Position numbers and translations under genes: made by a program. From assembly GCA_035378845.1 (NCBI GenBank), contig DAOSUP010000005.1, positions 38,842 to 102,841 of the forward strand: a stretch of 64,000 nucleotides of DNA, written 5' to 3'. Position 1 is the stretch's first letter. The number at the start of each line of letters is the position of its first letter. Below, piece after piece: positions 44,634 through 53,542 of this stretch. The stretch is from JAKOUL01 sp035378845 (GTDB taxonomy: Bacteria > Dictyoglomota > Dictyoglomia > Dictyoglomales > Dictyoglomaceae). Under the pieces are notes generated by a model. The model did not search any database. It saw only the letters and a list, made by a program, of their open reading frames with translations, and was not told where the DNA came from.

Positions 44634-44880
44634 TTATAAAAACTTATTTTCAAAGATATCCTCTAATATCTTCTTCTTTCCATCTCTACATTCCCAAGGT
44701 TCTAAAACAAATTTTTCTCAAAAAGTTTCTCCACAATCTCTGAAAATTTAGACCTATTTTTAGAAGTATACAAGTATTAAATTCTTATTATAGTTTCCTA
44801 TATACTCTGGGGTTCTTCCTTTTCTCATATTTTCTCTCCCATTTAGTAAGATACCATTACTAATTCTACCATAAAAAAAT
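44634..44880 (-). pseudogene. decayed C-terminal coding remnant with two frameshifts
   Basis: The gap upstream of the GH4 gene keeps protein-like reading in three successive minus-strand frames: one with NGRENMRKGRTPEYIGNY (up to about 44765), then YTSKNRSKFSEIVEKLFEK, then FVLEPWECRDGKKKILEDIF ending at TAA 44634. The breaks lie near A/T runs. Joined, they give a continuous peptide of about 80 aa. The family is not recognised; no start or promoter is left. Confidence 0.45.
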
Positions 44881-44883
44881 TCT

Positions 44884-44911
44884 TTATACTTAAAAATTTA
44901 AAAGCTATAAT
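44884..44911 (+). promoter_or_regulatory. promoter of the metal ABC operon
   Basis: TTATAC (44884-44889), 16-bp spacer, TATAAT (44906-44911), then AAAGGAGG before ATG 44946. No clear Zur/Fur-like palindrome is seen. Confidence 0.6.
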
Positions 44912-44945
44912 TTTTATAAACTGAATTATCTAAAGGAGGATAAAA

Positions 44946-45770
44946 ATGAAAAAAATACTCCTAATATTCATTCTAATAATCTTTACATTAACCCTATCGG
45001 TGGGAGAAAAAAGAACTATAGCAGTTTCTATTCCTCCTCTTGAGAGTATAACAAAATATATTGTAGGAAAAGAATGGGATGTAGTAACTCTCTTAAAGGG
45101 AAATTTCAATCCTCATATCTTTGAACCTACCCCACAAACCATGAAAGACATTGAAAGGTCACAGTTTGTAATACTGAATGGTGGAGATGTGGATCTATGG
45201 GCTGAAAAATTAATTATAAAGAAGAATTTTATAAAGGTTATAGAAAACATAAAGCTGGATAATGAAAATCCACATGTATGGCTTGATCCCATCCTGACAA
45301 AAGAGATTGCCAAGAATATATCTCTTAAATTAATATCCTTAGATCCTACAAATAGAGTCTATTATGAAAATAATCTTAAAAACTATAATAAGAAGATTGA
45401 TCAACTTGATCTTTACATAAAAAAAGAACTATCTAACTTTCCTAAAAAAGAAGTGATAGCTTATCATCCATCTTGGTACTACTTTTTTAAAAGATATAAT
45501 ATAAAAGTAATTACATATATTGAAGAAGGGGAGGGAAAAGAACCATCTCCAAAGAAGATTGCAGAGATTATTCAACTTATAAGGAAGTCTCATATAAAAG
45601 CTATATTTAAAGAACCATTTTCAGATCCTCCTATTTTAAATATTATTCAGAAGGAGACAGGAGTTAAAATTATAAATCTGGATCCTATCGGTTATAATAA
45701 AGATTACTTTGAATTAATAAAGGAAAATTTATCTATTTTAAAGCAGGTGTTTTATGAACAAAATCATTGA
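44946..45770 (+). CDS. zinc/manganese ABC transporter substrate-binding protein (ZnuA-like)
   Basis: Cluster A-I metal-binding protein, 274 aa, signal peptide about 1-20. Probable ligands: H in NPHIFEPTP, H in NPHVWLDP, H in AYHPSWYYF, and an acidic residue late. The His-rich loop of typical ZnuA is missing. The signal lacks a clear lipobox cysteine. Overlaps the ATPase by 17 bp. Confidence 0.88.
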   Translation: MKKILLIFILIIFTLTLSVGEKRTIAVSIPPLESITKYIVGKEWDVVTLLKGNFNPHIFEPTPQTMKDIERSQFVILNGGDVDLWAEKLIIKKNFIKVIENIKLDNENPHVWLDPILTKEIAKNISLKLISLDPTNRVYYENNLKNYNKKIDQLDLYIKKELSNFPKKEVIAYHPSWYYFFKRYNIKVITYIEEGEGKEPSPKKIAEIIQLIRKSHIKAIFKEPFSDPPILNIIQKETGVKIINLDPIGYNKDYFELIKENLSILKQVFYEQNH

Positions 45771-46497
45771 GATAAAAAACCTATACTTCAGCTATAACCA
45801 TATTCCCATATTAGAGAATATTAACTTAGAAGTAGAGGAAGGAGAATTCTTAGGAATAATAGGTCCTAATGGTGGGGGAAAGTCAACCCTTTTTAAAATA
45901 ATTGTGGGACTTTTAAAACCCACTTCAGGAGAAGTAAAAGTCTTTGGTAAAAATTCTACCCAACTTAAAGAAGAAAGGAAATGGTTAGGATATGTAGCAC
46001 AAAAACCAGATCTTGAGAAATACCTTCCTCTAAAAGTACGGGAGATCGTAGCTTTAGGAAGGAAGGTTTTCAAAGATTGGAAAAAACTTACTAAGGAAGA
46101 CTTTAATGTCATAGAAAAAGTAATGGAAGAATTAGAGATAGAAACATATACAAATAATATTTTCAGTGAACTTTCTGGGGGAGAACAGCAAAGGGTACTT
46201 ATAGCAAAAGCTATCACCCAAGAGCCCAAAATTCTCCTTTTAGATGAGCCAACCGTAGGGATTGATATAAAGATTCAAAATAAGTTCTATAGCTTATTAG
46301 AAACACTAAACTCAAAGGGGATAACTATTCTTCTTGTATCTCATGATGTAGGTATAATAACTAACAAAGCTAAGAAAATTGCATGTATGAATAAGAAAAT
46401 ATACCTTCATGGATGTCCTGACGATATTAAGACCTATAATATATTAAAAGAGTTGTACGGCGAAGAATTTTTATTCTTAACCCATAAGGAGGATTGA
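45754..46497 (+). CDS. metal ABC transporter ATP-binding protein (ZnuC-like)
   Basis: Single ABC cassette, 247 aa: Walker A GPNGGGKSTLFKII (about 36-49), signature LSGGEQQRVLIAKAI, Walker B ILLLDEPTVGID and switch histidine in LLVSHDVG. Middle gene of the binding protein-ATPase-permease set, so it energises zinc/manganese uptake. Confidence 0.92.
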   Translation: MNKIIEIKNLYFSYNHIPILENINLEVEEGEFLGIIGPNGGGKSTLFKIIVGLLKPTSGEVKVFGKNSTQLKEERKWLGYVAQKPDLEKYLPLKVREIVALGRKVFKDWKKLTKEDFNVIEKVMEELEIETYTNNIFSELSGGEQQRVLIAKAITQEPKILLLDEPTVGIDIKIQNKFYSLLETLNSKGITILLVSHDVGIITNKAKKIACMNKKIYLHGCPDDIKTYNILKELYGEEFLFLTHKED

Positions 46498-46501
46498 AAA
46501 C

Positions 46502-47296
46502 TTGGATATATTAAGTTACTCCTTTATGCAAAGAGCTTTTTTAGCAGGAATTTTTTTAAGTATTATATCCTCTATCATGGGTATTTATCTTCTTTTAAGA
46601 GGAATAAGCTTTATGGGGGCTGGTATCAGCCACGCTGCATTTGGAGGGCTTGCTATAGGTTATCTACTTGGAATAAACACGACCATAACAGGTATAATTT
46701 TTACCCTTCTTATGATATGGACTATGCCTTACATAGTAAAAAAGGCGGGACTCAAACAAGATGTACCTATCAGTATATATTTTTCTTCGTCTATGGCACT
46801 TGGGGCATTGCTTTTAAGCCTACATAAGGGTTATACTGTTGATCTTTTTAGCTTTCTTTTTGGAAATATCTTAGCAATAAATGAGGTTGACTTAATCATA
46901 ACTTTTATTTTTTCAATATTTCTAATCATCTTTTTTGTAAAAAACTATTGGAAAATAATTTATCTTATATTTGATCAAACATCTGCCGAGATTTCAGGGA
47001 TAAATACATTTAAACTGGAAGAATTCATCTTAACATTAACTGGTATAGCTATAGTACTTATAAGTAAACTTGTAGGAGTTATCCTCTCTTCTGCTCTTTT
47101 GATTATTCCTACCGCAACTCTTCTTCCTTTTGTAAAAGACTTTAAAAAACTAATCCTTCTTAACATCTTTCTAAATATATTCTCTATCTTTTCTGGTTTA
47201 ATTTTATCTTATTATTTTAATCTTCCTGCTGGTTCTACCACAGTCCTTGTATTAACTGTAGTTTTCTTTTTTTCTTTTCTTATCAAAAAATCTTAG
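46502..47296 (+). CDS. metal ABC transporter permease (ZnuB-like)
   Basis: ABC-3 family permease, 264 aa with about eight membrane segments; conserved GAGISHAAFGGLAIGYL near residue 40 and SAEISGINTFKLEE coupling region. Starts with TTG (46502) because AAGGAGG lies 9 nt upstream and the next ATG is inside the first helix. Ends 4 bp into the convergent ROK gene. Confidence 0.9.
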   Translation: MDILSYSFMQRAFLAGIFLSIISSIMGIYLLLRGISFMGAGISHAAFGGLAIGYLLGINTTITGIIFTLLMIWTMPYIVKKAGLKQDVPISIYFSSSMALGALLLSLHKGYTVDLFSFLFGNILAINEVDLIITFIFSIFLIIFFVKNYWKIIYLIFDQTSAEISGINTFKLEEFILTLTGIAIVLISKLVGVILSSALLIIPTATLLPFVKDFKKLILLNIFLNIFSIFSGLILSYYFNLPAGSTTVLVLTVVFFFSFLIKKS

Positions 47297-48504
47297 AAAA
47301 TATCCTTCTCCTCACCCTCAAAGACCTTCTTTAAGAGGGTATTCTCTATAACCTCTGCAGCAGCTCCTATAGGACAGGTAAGTCCCCCAAGTTTTGTAGT
47401 TATAATCTCAGGCACAGGTGGAAAAGCATGTAAATTTACTACTCTTTTTACAGGTTCCAAAATAAGTTCTTCTGCCTTTGAAAGTCCTCCAGCAATAATC
47501 ACAATATCAGGATTAAGAAGATTTATAAGATTTGCAATACCTATTCCAAGATAGGTGCCCATCTCCTCAAATATATTTAAAATAAATCTATCTCCAGATC
47601 TACCAGCATCAATAATCATATCTAAAAGTTCATCTTTACTTTTATTTTCCAAGGTTACCCTTGTATAAGCATTTTTCTGTACTCCTTCAGCTACCTTCTC
47701 AAATAGCACTTGGGTTGATACATAGCTTTCAAGACATCCATAACTTCCACATTTACATTTTTTACCATCTTTCTCTACAATAGTATGTCCAAATTCTCCT
47801 GCCCTATCATCGGGTCCCCTATAAAGTTTTCCATCAAGGATTAATCCAGCACTTACGCCACTACCAACTCTAATACAGATAATATTGTCTTTACCTATAC
47901 CAGCTCCATACCAAAGTTCTCCATAAGTCACTGCTTTTACAATATGCTCTATAAAGATAGGTACATTCTTTATATATTTTAAAAGAAAATCTTTTACCAC
48001 TACATTCTTCCATCCAAGATTAGGGGAAGAAATACATATACCCTCTTTCCTATTAATAGTTCCAGGAACTGCAACTCCTAATCCAATAATTTCTTCTTTT
48101 TTAATACCATCAATAAGGTTGCGATAAATATCTACCACCGCACTTAGTATAATATTTTCATCAGTAGTATTGAGATTAATAATTTCTTTCCTTAAAATTT
48201 TTCCAGAAAGAGCCATTAATATTCCTGTTATTTTATCCTTTTCAATCTCTATTCCTATAGGATAATATCCTGATTCATTTAAAGTCAGCTCTATTGGTCG
48301 TCTTCCTACTTTTGTAAGCTGAGCAGGTGATTCTTTTACTATACCTATATTTACCAAGTTCTCTACAATATTTGACACAGCAGAAGGGCTTAATTTTGTT
48401 ACCTTAGAAATATCATACCGAGAAATAGGTCCCATTCTACGGATAGTATCAAGCACCAAAGATATATTGGTGATTCGCATATTTTTTATATTTACGGGTC
48501 TCAA
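47293..48504 (-). CDS. ROK-family transcriptional repressor (XylR-like)
   Basis: The 403 aa join a winged-helix DNA-binding domain (about 1-75, GPISRYDISKVTKLSPSAVS) with a ROK sugar-kinase-like domain carrying the zinc motif KCKCGSYGCLESYVS. Such proteins repress sugar operons and are released by xylose or glucose; the targets may be the carbohydrate genes around it. TTG start at 48504 with GGGGGT 8 nt upstream. Confidence 0.9.
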   Translation of the reverse strand: MRPVNIKNMRITNISLVLDTIRRMGPISRYDISKVTKLSPSAVSNIVENLVNIGIVKESPAQLTKVGRRPIELTLNESGYYPIGIEIEKDKITGILMALSGKILRKEIINLNTTDENIILSAVVDIYRNLIDGIKKEEIIGLGVAVPGTINRKEGICISSPNLGWKNVVVKDFLLKYIKNVPIFIEHIVKAVTYGELWYGAGIGKDNIICIRVGSGVSAGLILDGKLYRGPDDRAGEFGHTIVEKDGKKCKCGSYGCLESYVSTQVLFEKVAEGVQKNAYTRVTLENKSKDELLDMIIDAGRSGDRFILNIFEEMGTYLGIGIANLINLLNPDIVIIAGGLSKAEELILEPVKRVVNLHAFPPVPEIITTKLGGLTCPIGAAAEVIENTLLKKVFEGEEKDIF

Positions 48505-48544
48505 TACTTTTTACCCCCAAAACAAAATAAATTTTTGCTGAGAA

Positions 48545-48573
48545 ATTATATTATTTTTAAGCCATATCGTCAA
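48545..48573 (-). promoter_or_regulatory. promoter of the ROK repressor
   Basis: Minus-strand TTGACG (48568-48573), 17-bp spacer, TATAAT (48545-48550). Confidence 0.7.
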
Positions 48574-48688
48574 CTTCTTGTTTAAGATAGTAAAATTGTG
48601 CAAAACTTTAAAAATAGCCGAAAAGGAAAATTTACAGTCAAAGTAAAAAATTAAAATGTGCTATATTTAACTCTTAGGAGGTGAAAAA

Positions 48689-49552
48689 ATGAAAGAAGAA
48701 ACTAAAATTTTAGAAATCATGCAACGGAATGAAATAACTGAACATTTTATTTATAAAAAACTATCTTCATGGGAAAAAGACAAGGAAAATAAAAAGATTT
48801 TTGACGAGATTGCCGCAGATGAGTTAAAACATTACAATGTTTTAAAAAATTTATCCAATAAAGATATCACCCCCAATAAATTCAAAATCTTTATTTATCT
48901 TTTTTTAGAAAAAATCTTCGGATTCACTTTTATTCTTAAACTCATGGAGACAGGAGAAGATAACGCTATAAAAGGTTACTCTTCTATTATCAACTCTTTC
49001 CCAGAGATAAAGAAAATCTTAGAAGATGAAGAGAAACATGAGCAAAAACTATTAAGCTTATTAAATGAAGAGAGGCTAAACTATGTGGGTTCTATGGTGC
49101 TTGGCTTAAGTGATGCTTTAGTAGAGCTTACAGGAACATTAGCTGGACTTACTTTTGCTTTTCAAAACACAAAACTTATATCTTTATCAGGACTTATTAC
49201 AGGAATAGCAGCAGCTCTATCTATGGCATGCTCTGAGTATTTATCTGTAAAAGCAGAGGAGGGTGATAGAAATCCTTTAAAAGCAGCACTTATCACGGGT
49301 TTAACATACATTATGGCAGTAATAGTATTAATTTTACCTTATTTTCTTACTCAAAATTATGTCTTAGCATTAGTCTTTTGCCTTTTATTTTCATCTCTCT
49401 TAGTACTTGTTTTTAACTATTACATCTCAGTAGCAAAGGATTTAGATTTTAAAAAGAGATTTTTAGAAATGATAATAATAATATTCTCAGTATCCTTCAT
49501 TAGCTTTATCATTGGTTTAGTAGTTAAGAAAGCAATTGGAATAGATATATAA
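48689..49552 (+). CDS. ferritin-like (rubrerythrin-type) / VIT1 fusion membrane protein
   Basis: The 287 aa fuse an N-terminal ferritin-like helical domain (about 1-125, ExxH motifs in AADELKHYNVL and EDEEKHEQKLL) with a VIT1/CCC1-type membrane domain from about 130 (GSMVLGLSDALVELTGTLAGL, SMACSEYLSVKAEE), four or five helices. VIT1 proteins move Fe2+ or Mn2+. The fusion suggests iron sensing or oxidation coupled to export. Single gene with AGGAGG site. Confidence 0.88.
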   Translation: MKEETKILEIMQRNEITEHFIYKKLSSWEKDKENKKIFDEIAADELKHYNVLKNLSNKDITPNKFKIFIYLFLEKIFGFTFILKLMETGEDNAIKGYSSIINSFPEIKKILEDEEKHEQKLLSLLNEERLNYVGSMVLGLSDALVELTGTLAGLTFAFQNTKLISLSGLITGIAAALSMACSEYLSVKAEEGDRNPLKAALITGLTYIMAVIVLILPYFLTQNYVLALVFCLLFSSLLVLVFNYYISVAKDLDFKKRFLEMIIIIFSVSFISFIIGLVVKKAIGIDI

Positions 49553-49585
49553 AAAAAATTAGCCCCCTTAAAAATTAAGGGGGCT
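49551..49585 (-). terminator. strong terminator of the NuoEF-like operon
   Basis: 11-bp stem AGCCCCCTTAA / TTAAGGGGGCT with a 3-nt loop, followed on the minus strand by eight T. Also serves the plus-strand VIT1 gene weakly. Confidence 0.85.
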
Positions 49586-49589
49586 TTAC

Positions 49590-51218
49590 TCAAACTAAAA
49601 TCTTCTTAGGTTTACATCTTCCTGAGACACATCTCTTATTTTCAAAATGATCTATAAATTCATCTCTAAAGTATTTAACTGCAGATGTTACAGGAAGATA
49701 GACAGACTGTCCTAATGGGCAGAAGGAAGCATCTCTCATAACAAGGCTTATATTTACCATTTCTTCTATGTCTTTTTCTGTACCTTCTAAACTTGCAAAC
49801 TTATTTATTATCTCTACAAGCCTTACAGTCCCTACTCTACAAGGGGTACACCTTCCACAAGCTTCATGTTCAAAAAATCTAAGAACACTCTTCAACATAT
49901 CCACTATACAACTATTCTCACTCATTACAAGAATTGCGCCAGATCCTAAGACTGCCTTATACTCCTTTAAACTTTCAAAATCCATATGAACATCCAGCAT
50001 CTCTTCCCCTAAAAATGCCCCAGCAGCACCACCCACTAAAGCACACTTAAAATGCTTACCTTCTTTTATTCCTCCTCCATACTGGAAAATAATATCTCTC
50101 AATGGAGTCCCCATCTCCACTTCAATTAAGCCTGCATTCATTACATCTCCTAAAATAGTATAAACTTTTGTTCCTGAACATTTTTCAGTACCAAATTGTC
50201 TGAACCACTCTGCCCCATTTCTAATAATGTCGGGAACATTTGCAAGAGTCTCTACATTGTTAACTACCGTAGGACTACTCCTTAATCCATAAGATACAGG
50301 ATAAGGAGGTTTTATTCTTGGAATACCTCTTTTCCCTTCTAAAGATTCAATAAGTGCAGTTTCTTCACCACAGACATATGCTCCAGCACCTTTTCTTACT
50401 TCAATATCAAAGGAAAAATCAGTCCCCAAAATATGCTCTCCCAGAAGTCCATATTCTTTTGCAACATTTATAGCATTTTGCATTCTTTCAATAGAAAGTT
50501 CATATTCTCCTCTTATGTAAACAAATCCCTTTTTGGATCCTATTGCATAACCAGCAATAGTCATTGCTTCTACAATTCTATAAGGATCACCTTCTAATAT
50601 AAGTCTATCTTTAAAGGTTCCTGGCTCTCCCTCATCTGCATTACACACTACATATTTCTCGTCAGAGGGAACCTTATAAGCAAGCTCCCATTTTAATCCT
50701 GCAGGAAAACCTGCACCACCTCTCCCTCTGAGTCCAGAATCTTTAACAGTTTTTATAACATCCTCTGGTGTCATTTCCATAAGGACTTTTGTAAGTCCTT
50801 CAAAACCATCAGAAGCGATATACTCCTCTATACTTTCAGGATTAATAACTCCACTGTTTTTCAACACAATCCTTACCTGTTTTTTAGTAAGTCCCATCTC
50901 CTCACGAGTAATTAGAGTAGGAGTAGAAGCTACATCCAGCATCAATCTCTTCAATGGACGTCCCTTCATAAAATGTTCTTCCACAAGCTCGGGAATATCC
51001 TCAACTCTTACATTTCCATAATATACTCCCTCAGGGTAAACTACCATCACCACACCTTTTCCAATAATTCCCAACGGACCTGTCTCTATAACTCCCACTT
51101 CTTTATCAAGTCCTCTTTCTTTAAGCTCTTCTATTAAAGCTTCTTCTACTGCTTTTGCACCATAAAGAAGAGTATTAGCATCTATAGAAATTAAAACATG
51201 ACTTCTTAGAATACTCAT
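49590..51218 (-). CDS. NuoF/HydB-like NADH-binding subunit lacking both outer Fe-S domains
   Basis: FMN- and NADH-binding subunit of complex I-like and bifurcating enzymes, 542 aa. The core is intact: GLRGRGGAGFPAGLKW, CNADEGEPG, GAGAYVCGEETALIESLEG, and the 4Fe-4S ligands in CGRCTPC and FCPLGQ. The N-terminal thioredoxin-like domain (1-95) has no cysteine at all, so its usual 2Fe-2S cluster cannot form. The C terminus stops at RCVSGRCKPKKILV, exactly where HydB homologues start a two-[4Fe-4S] ferredoxin domain. The physiological partner is unclear. Overlaps the NuoE gene by 4 nt. Confidence 0.9.
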   Translation of the reverse strand: MSILRSHVLISIDANTLLYGAKAVEEALIEELKERGLDKEVGVIETGPLGIIGKGVVMVVYPEGVYYGNVRVEDIPELVEEHFMKGRPLKRLMLDVASTPTLITREEMGLTKKQVRIVLKNSGVINPESIEEYIASDGFEGLTKVLMEMTPEDVIKTVKDSGLRGRGGAGFPAGLKWELAYKVPSDEKYVVCNADEGEPGTFKDRLILEGDPYRIVEAMTIAGYAIGSKKGFVYIRGEYELSIERMQNAINVAKEYGLLGEHILGTDFSFDIEVRKGAGAYVCGEETALIESLEGKRGIPRIKPPYPVSYGLRSSPTVVNNVETLANVPDIIRNGAEWFRQFGTEKCSGTKVYTILGDVMNAGLIEVEMGTPLRDIIFQYGGGIKEGKHFKCALVGGAAGAFLGEEMLDVHMDFESLKEYKAVLGSGAILVMSENSCIVDMLKSVLRFFEHEACGRCTPCRVGTVRLVEIINKFASLEGTEKDIEEMVNISLVMRDASFCPLGQSVYLPVTSAVKYFRDEFIDHFENKRCVSGRCKPKKILV

Positions 51219-51676
51219 AAGCTCCCCCTCTTCTTTTCAAGAATTTCATCCACTTTCTCAAGTGTAAGATTTCCATATACCTCTTCATTTACCATCATAG
51301 CTGGAGCTACCGCACAAACCCCAAGACAACTGGTAAGCTCCAGAGTAAATACCCTATCAAAAGTAGTTTCTCCTACTTTAACTTTTAGCTTTCCCTGAAG
51401 ATATTCCAAAAGAGATTCCGAACCAACAAGATGACAAGGAGGAGAATCACATAACCTTATAATAAATCTACCTCTCGGTCGTAGGCTAAACATGGAATAA
51501 AAGGAAGCAACTCCTTCTACATAACTTAAAGGAAGTTCTAAATAATCTGCACATGCCTTAATATCCTCTGGAGTAAGATAGTTGTAGAGATTATTATCCT
51601 GAAGAGCATGAAGGATCTCTATAATATAATCAGGATCTTTAGAAAAATGTTTTAAGATTTCTTCACGAGTTGCCAT
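51215..51676 (-). CDS. NuoE-like 2Fe-2S subunit
   Basis: Thioredoxin-like ferredoxin subunit, 153 aa. Four cysteine ligands are in LCDSPPCHLVG and LTSCLGVCAVAP; a helical N-terminal third (YLTPEDIKACADYLELPLSYVEGVASFYSMF region) is typical. Passes electrons between the NuoF flavin and other clusters. Two-gene operon with its own promoter at 51733-51762. No hydrogenase or complex I gene is beside it. Confidence 0.93.
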   Translation of the reverse strand: MATREEILKHFSKDPDYIIEILHALQDNNLYNYLTPEDIKACADYLELPLSYVEGVASFYSMFSLRPRGRFIIRLCDSPPCHLVGSESLLEYLQGKLKVKVGETTFDRVFTLELTSCLGVCAVAPAMMVNEEVYGNLTLEKVDEILEKKRGSL

Positions 51677-51732
51677 TTGCCCCTCCTACTCTCCAAAGTT
51701 TAAATAGAAACATCTAAATTACCTTATTAAAT

Positions 51733-51762
51733 AGTGTAAAAGATAGAGACTAAATTTGTCAA
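51733..51762 (-). promoter_or_regulatory. promoter of the NuoEF-like operon
   Basis: Minus-strand TTGACA (51757-51762), 18-bp spacer, TACACT (51733-51738). Confidence 0.65.
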
Positions 51763-51812
51763 GTTTTAATCTCTTCAAATTCATAGGTATGGCTTTTCTT
51801 TCCCTTATATAA

Positions 51813-51818
51813 TATACT
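51813..51818 (+). promoter_or_regulatory. -10 element of the PrsW gene, leaderless type
   Basis: TATACT ending 10 nt before ATG 51829, no ribosome site; -35 weak. Confidence 0.45.
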
Positions 51819-51828
51819 AATTCATAGC

Positions 51829-52485
51829 ATGGATATACTGATTATTGCCATAGCTCCGGGAATAGCATTGGGATGGTATGTATATAGTAAAGATAGATGG
51901 AATAAAGAGCCATCCCTTCTAATTTTTTATGCTTTTTTACTGGGCATGATTATTTCTTTTCCAGCTGCCTTTCTTGAATTTGTTATAGAGTCACTAAATC
52001 TTATACCCCTTGGCAAAGATCTCATCTCTACTTTTATATACGCTCTTATAGGGATAGCTCTTGTTGAAGAGGGAGCTAAATATCTTGTTATATATAAATA
52101 TTTATATCCAAAAGAAGAATTTGACGAACCCTTTGATGGAATTGTATATTCAGTTATGGTAGGATTAGGATTTGCTACTCTTGAAAATATCCTCTATGTA
52201 TCTGCAGATGGTTTTATAACAGGAGTTTTAAGAGCTTTTCTTGCTGTTCCTGCTCATTTTATTTTTGCATTATTTATGGGATATGCTTTTGGACTTGCAA
52301 AATTCAGTTATCACCCAGAGAAATACTTGATCCAAGCGTTAACATATCCTATCTTCTGGCATGGGCTTTATGACTTTTTAATTTTATCTCACAAGGCATA
52401 TCTTTCCATATTAATACTTCCTATTGTCTATGGCGTAGGAAGATGGATATGGAAAAAAGGACAAAAATTGATAATTTTAAAATGA
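51829..52485 (+). CDS. PrsW-family intramembrane metalloprotease
   Basis: Membrane protein of 218 aa with seven or eight helices. Family motifs are LVEEGAKYLVIY (EE, about residue 84), EPFDGIVYSVMVGLGFATLEN and a conserved histidine in VPAHFIFALFMGY, with HGLYDFLIL near the end. PrsW in Bacillus cleaves an anti-sigma factor; no sigma/anti-sigma pair is adjacent here, so the target is unknown. Followed 13 nt later by a HAD gene. Confidence 0.88.
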   Translation: MDILIIAIAPGIALGWYVYSKDRWNKEPSLLIFYAFLLGMIISFPAAFLEFVIESLNLIPLGKDLISTFIYALIGIALVEEGAKYLVIYKYLYPKEEFDEPFDGIVYSVMVGLGFATLENILYVSADGFITGVLRAFLAVPAHFIFALFMGYAFGLAKFSYHPEKYLIQALTYPIFWHGLYDFLILSHKAYLSILILPIVYGVGRWIWKKGQKLIILK

Positions 52486-52498
52486 AAGAGGTGAAAGT

Positions 52499-53224
52499 AT
52501 GTTTAACGCAATCCTTTTTGATCTTGATGGTACCTTACTTTTAAATGATACAGATACTTTTATCAAATGTTACTTTTCTCTTTTAATGGAAGAGTTTAAG
52601 AAGAAAAATTTAGGAGATGCAAATTTACTTTTTCAAAGCTTACAAGAAGCAGTAAAAAAAATGATGCAGAACAGGGGTCCTAAAAGCAATGAAGAAGTCT
52701 TCTGGGGAGAATTTGAGAGATTAACAGAGAGAAGTAGAAAAGATTTTAATGAATTTTTCAATAATTTTTACCTAAATATATTTCCTAAGATAAAAGATCT
52801 TGGAAATGTTAAGCCTCATCCATATGCAAGAGAGATTGTTCAACGTTCTTTTGACTTAGGTCTAAAAGTCATAATAGCAACTAACCCTGTATTTCCTCTC
52901 ATAGCAATTAAGGAGAGACTTTCTTGGGCGGGTCTTTCTGAATTTCCCTTTCATTTAATAACTTCTATGGAGATAATGCATGCCTGTAAACCATTCCCAG
53001 AATACTATAAAGAAATCTTAGAAAAAATAGAGGAAAAGCCAGAGAAAGCAATTATGGTAGGAAACGATGTAGAAGAAGATTTACCAGCAGGGAGATTAGG
53101 AATAACTACATTTCTTGTAACTGAGAGTCAATTAATAAATTATGGGAAGGAAGATCTAAGACCTGATTTAAATGGAACCTTAAAAGATCTCTACGAAATA
53201 CTTCCAAAACTGACAAAAAGTTAA
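52499..53224 (+). CDS. HAD-superfamily hydrolase
   Basis: Phosphatase-like 241 aa: motif I LFDLDGTLL with both aspartates, motif II in IIATNP, motif III lysine near HACKPFPEY, motif IV VGNDVEEDLPAGRLG. C1-type helical cap. Resembles phosphoglycolate/pyrophosphatase-like members; substrate unknown. GAGGTG site before ATG; probably co-transcribed with the PrsW gene. Confidence 0.86.
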   Translation: MFNAILFDLDGTLLLNDTDTFIKCYFSLLMEEFKKKNLGDANLLFQSLQEAVKKMMQNRGPKSNEEVFWGEFERLTERSRKDFNEFFNNFYLNIFPKIKDLGNVKPHPYAREIVQRSFDLGLKVIIATNPVFPLIAIKERLSWAGLSEFPFHLITSMEIMHACKPFPEYYKEILEKIEEKPEKAIMVGNDVEEDLPAGRLGITTFLVTESQLINYGKEDLRPDLNGTLKDLYEILPKLTKS

Positions 53225-53278
53225 TAAATAGGTTATAATTAGGTTAGTTTTAAATTTTTTGAAATGGAGGTGAATCTT

Positions 53279-53500
53279 TTGGTTAGCAAAATTCTTATTA
53301 TTCTTTTGGGGATTGTATGTGTTGCATTAGGCATATGGGGATTAGTAGCTTGGTGGTCATATTTTGTTAAAGCACTAATGGCTGGAGTCCCAATTTTCTT
53401 AGTATTCCTTGGAATAATTCTCGCTATTTTTGGGTACTCAGAGTTAAAAACAGTGCTTTCTGAAAAGAAAGAGAAGACAGAGAAAAAGGAAGAAGAATAA
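53279..53500 (+). CDS. small membrane protein, two TM helices
   Basis: The 73 aa hold two hydrophobic segments (about 5-28 and 34-52) and a charged tail SEKKEKTEKKEEE. Start set at TTG 53279 because GGAGGTG (53266-53272) lies 6 nt upstream; the ATG at 53264 would put the ribosome site inside the gene. Looks like small DUF-type membrane proteins; function unknown. A hairpin (53509-53527) ends it. Confidence 0.7.
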   Translation: MVSKILIILLGIVCVALGIWGLVAWWSYFVKALMAGVPIFLVFLGIILAIFGYSELKTVLSEKKEKTEKKEEE

Positions 53501-53508
53501 GTATCCAA

Positions 53509-53527
53509 GGGGGGATTTTATCCCCCC
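53509..53527. terminator. hairpin between convergent genes
   Basis: GGGGGGAT-TTT-ATCCCCCC, 8-bp stem, 8 nt after the small membrane gene; the opposite gene ends at 53543. Confidence 0.65.
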
Positions 53528-53542
53528 TAATTACTATTTATC

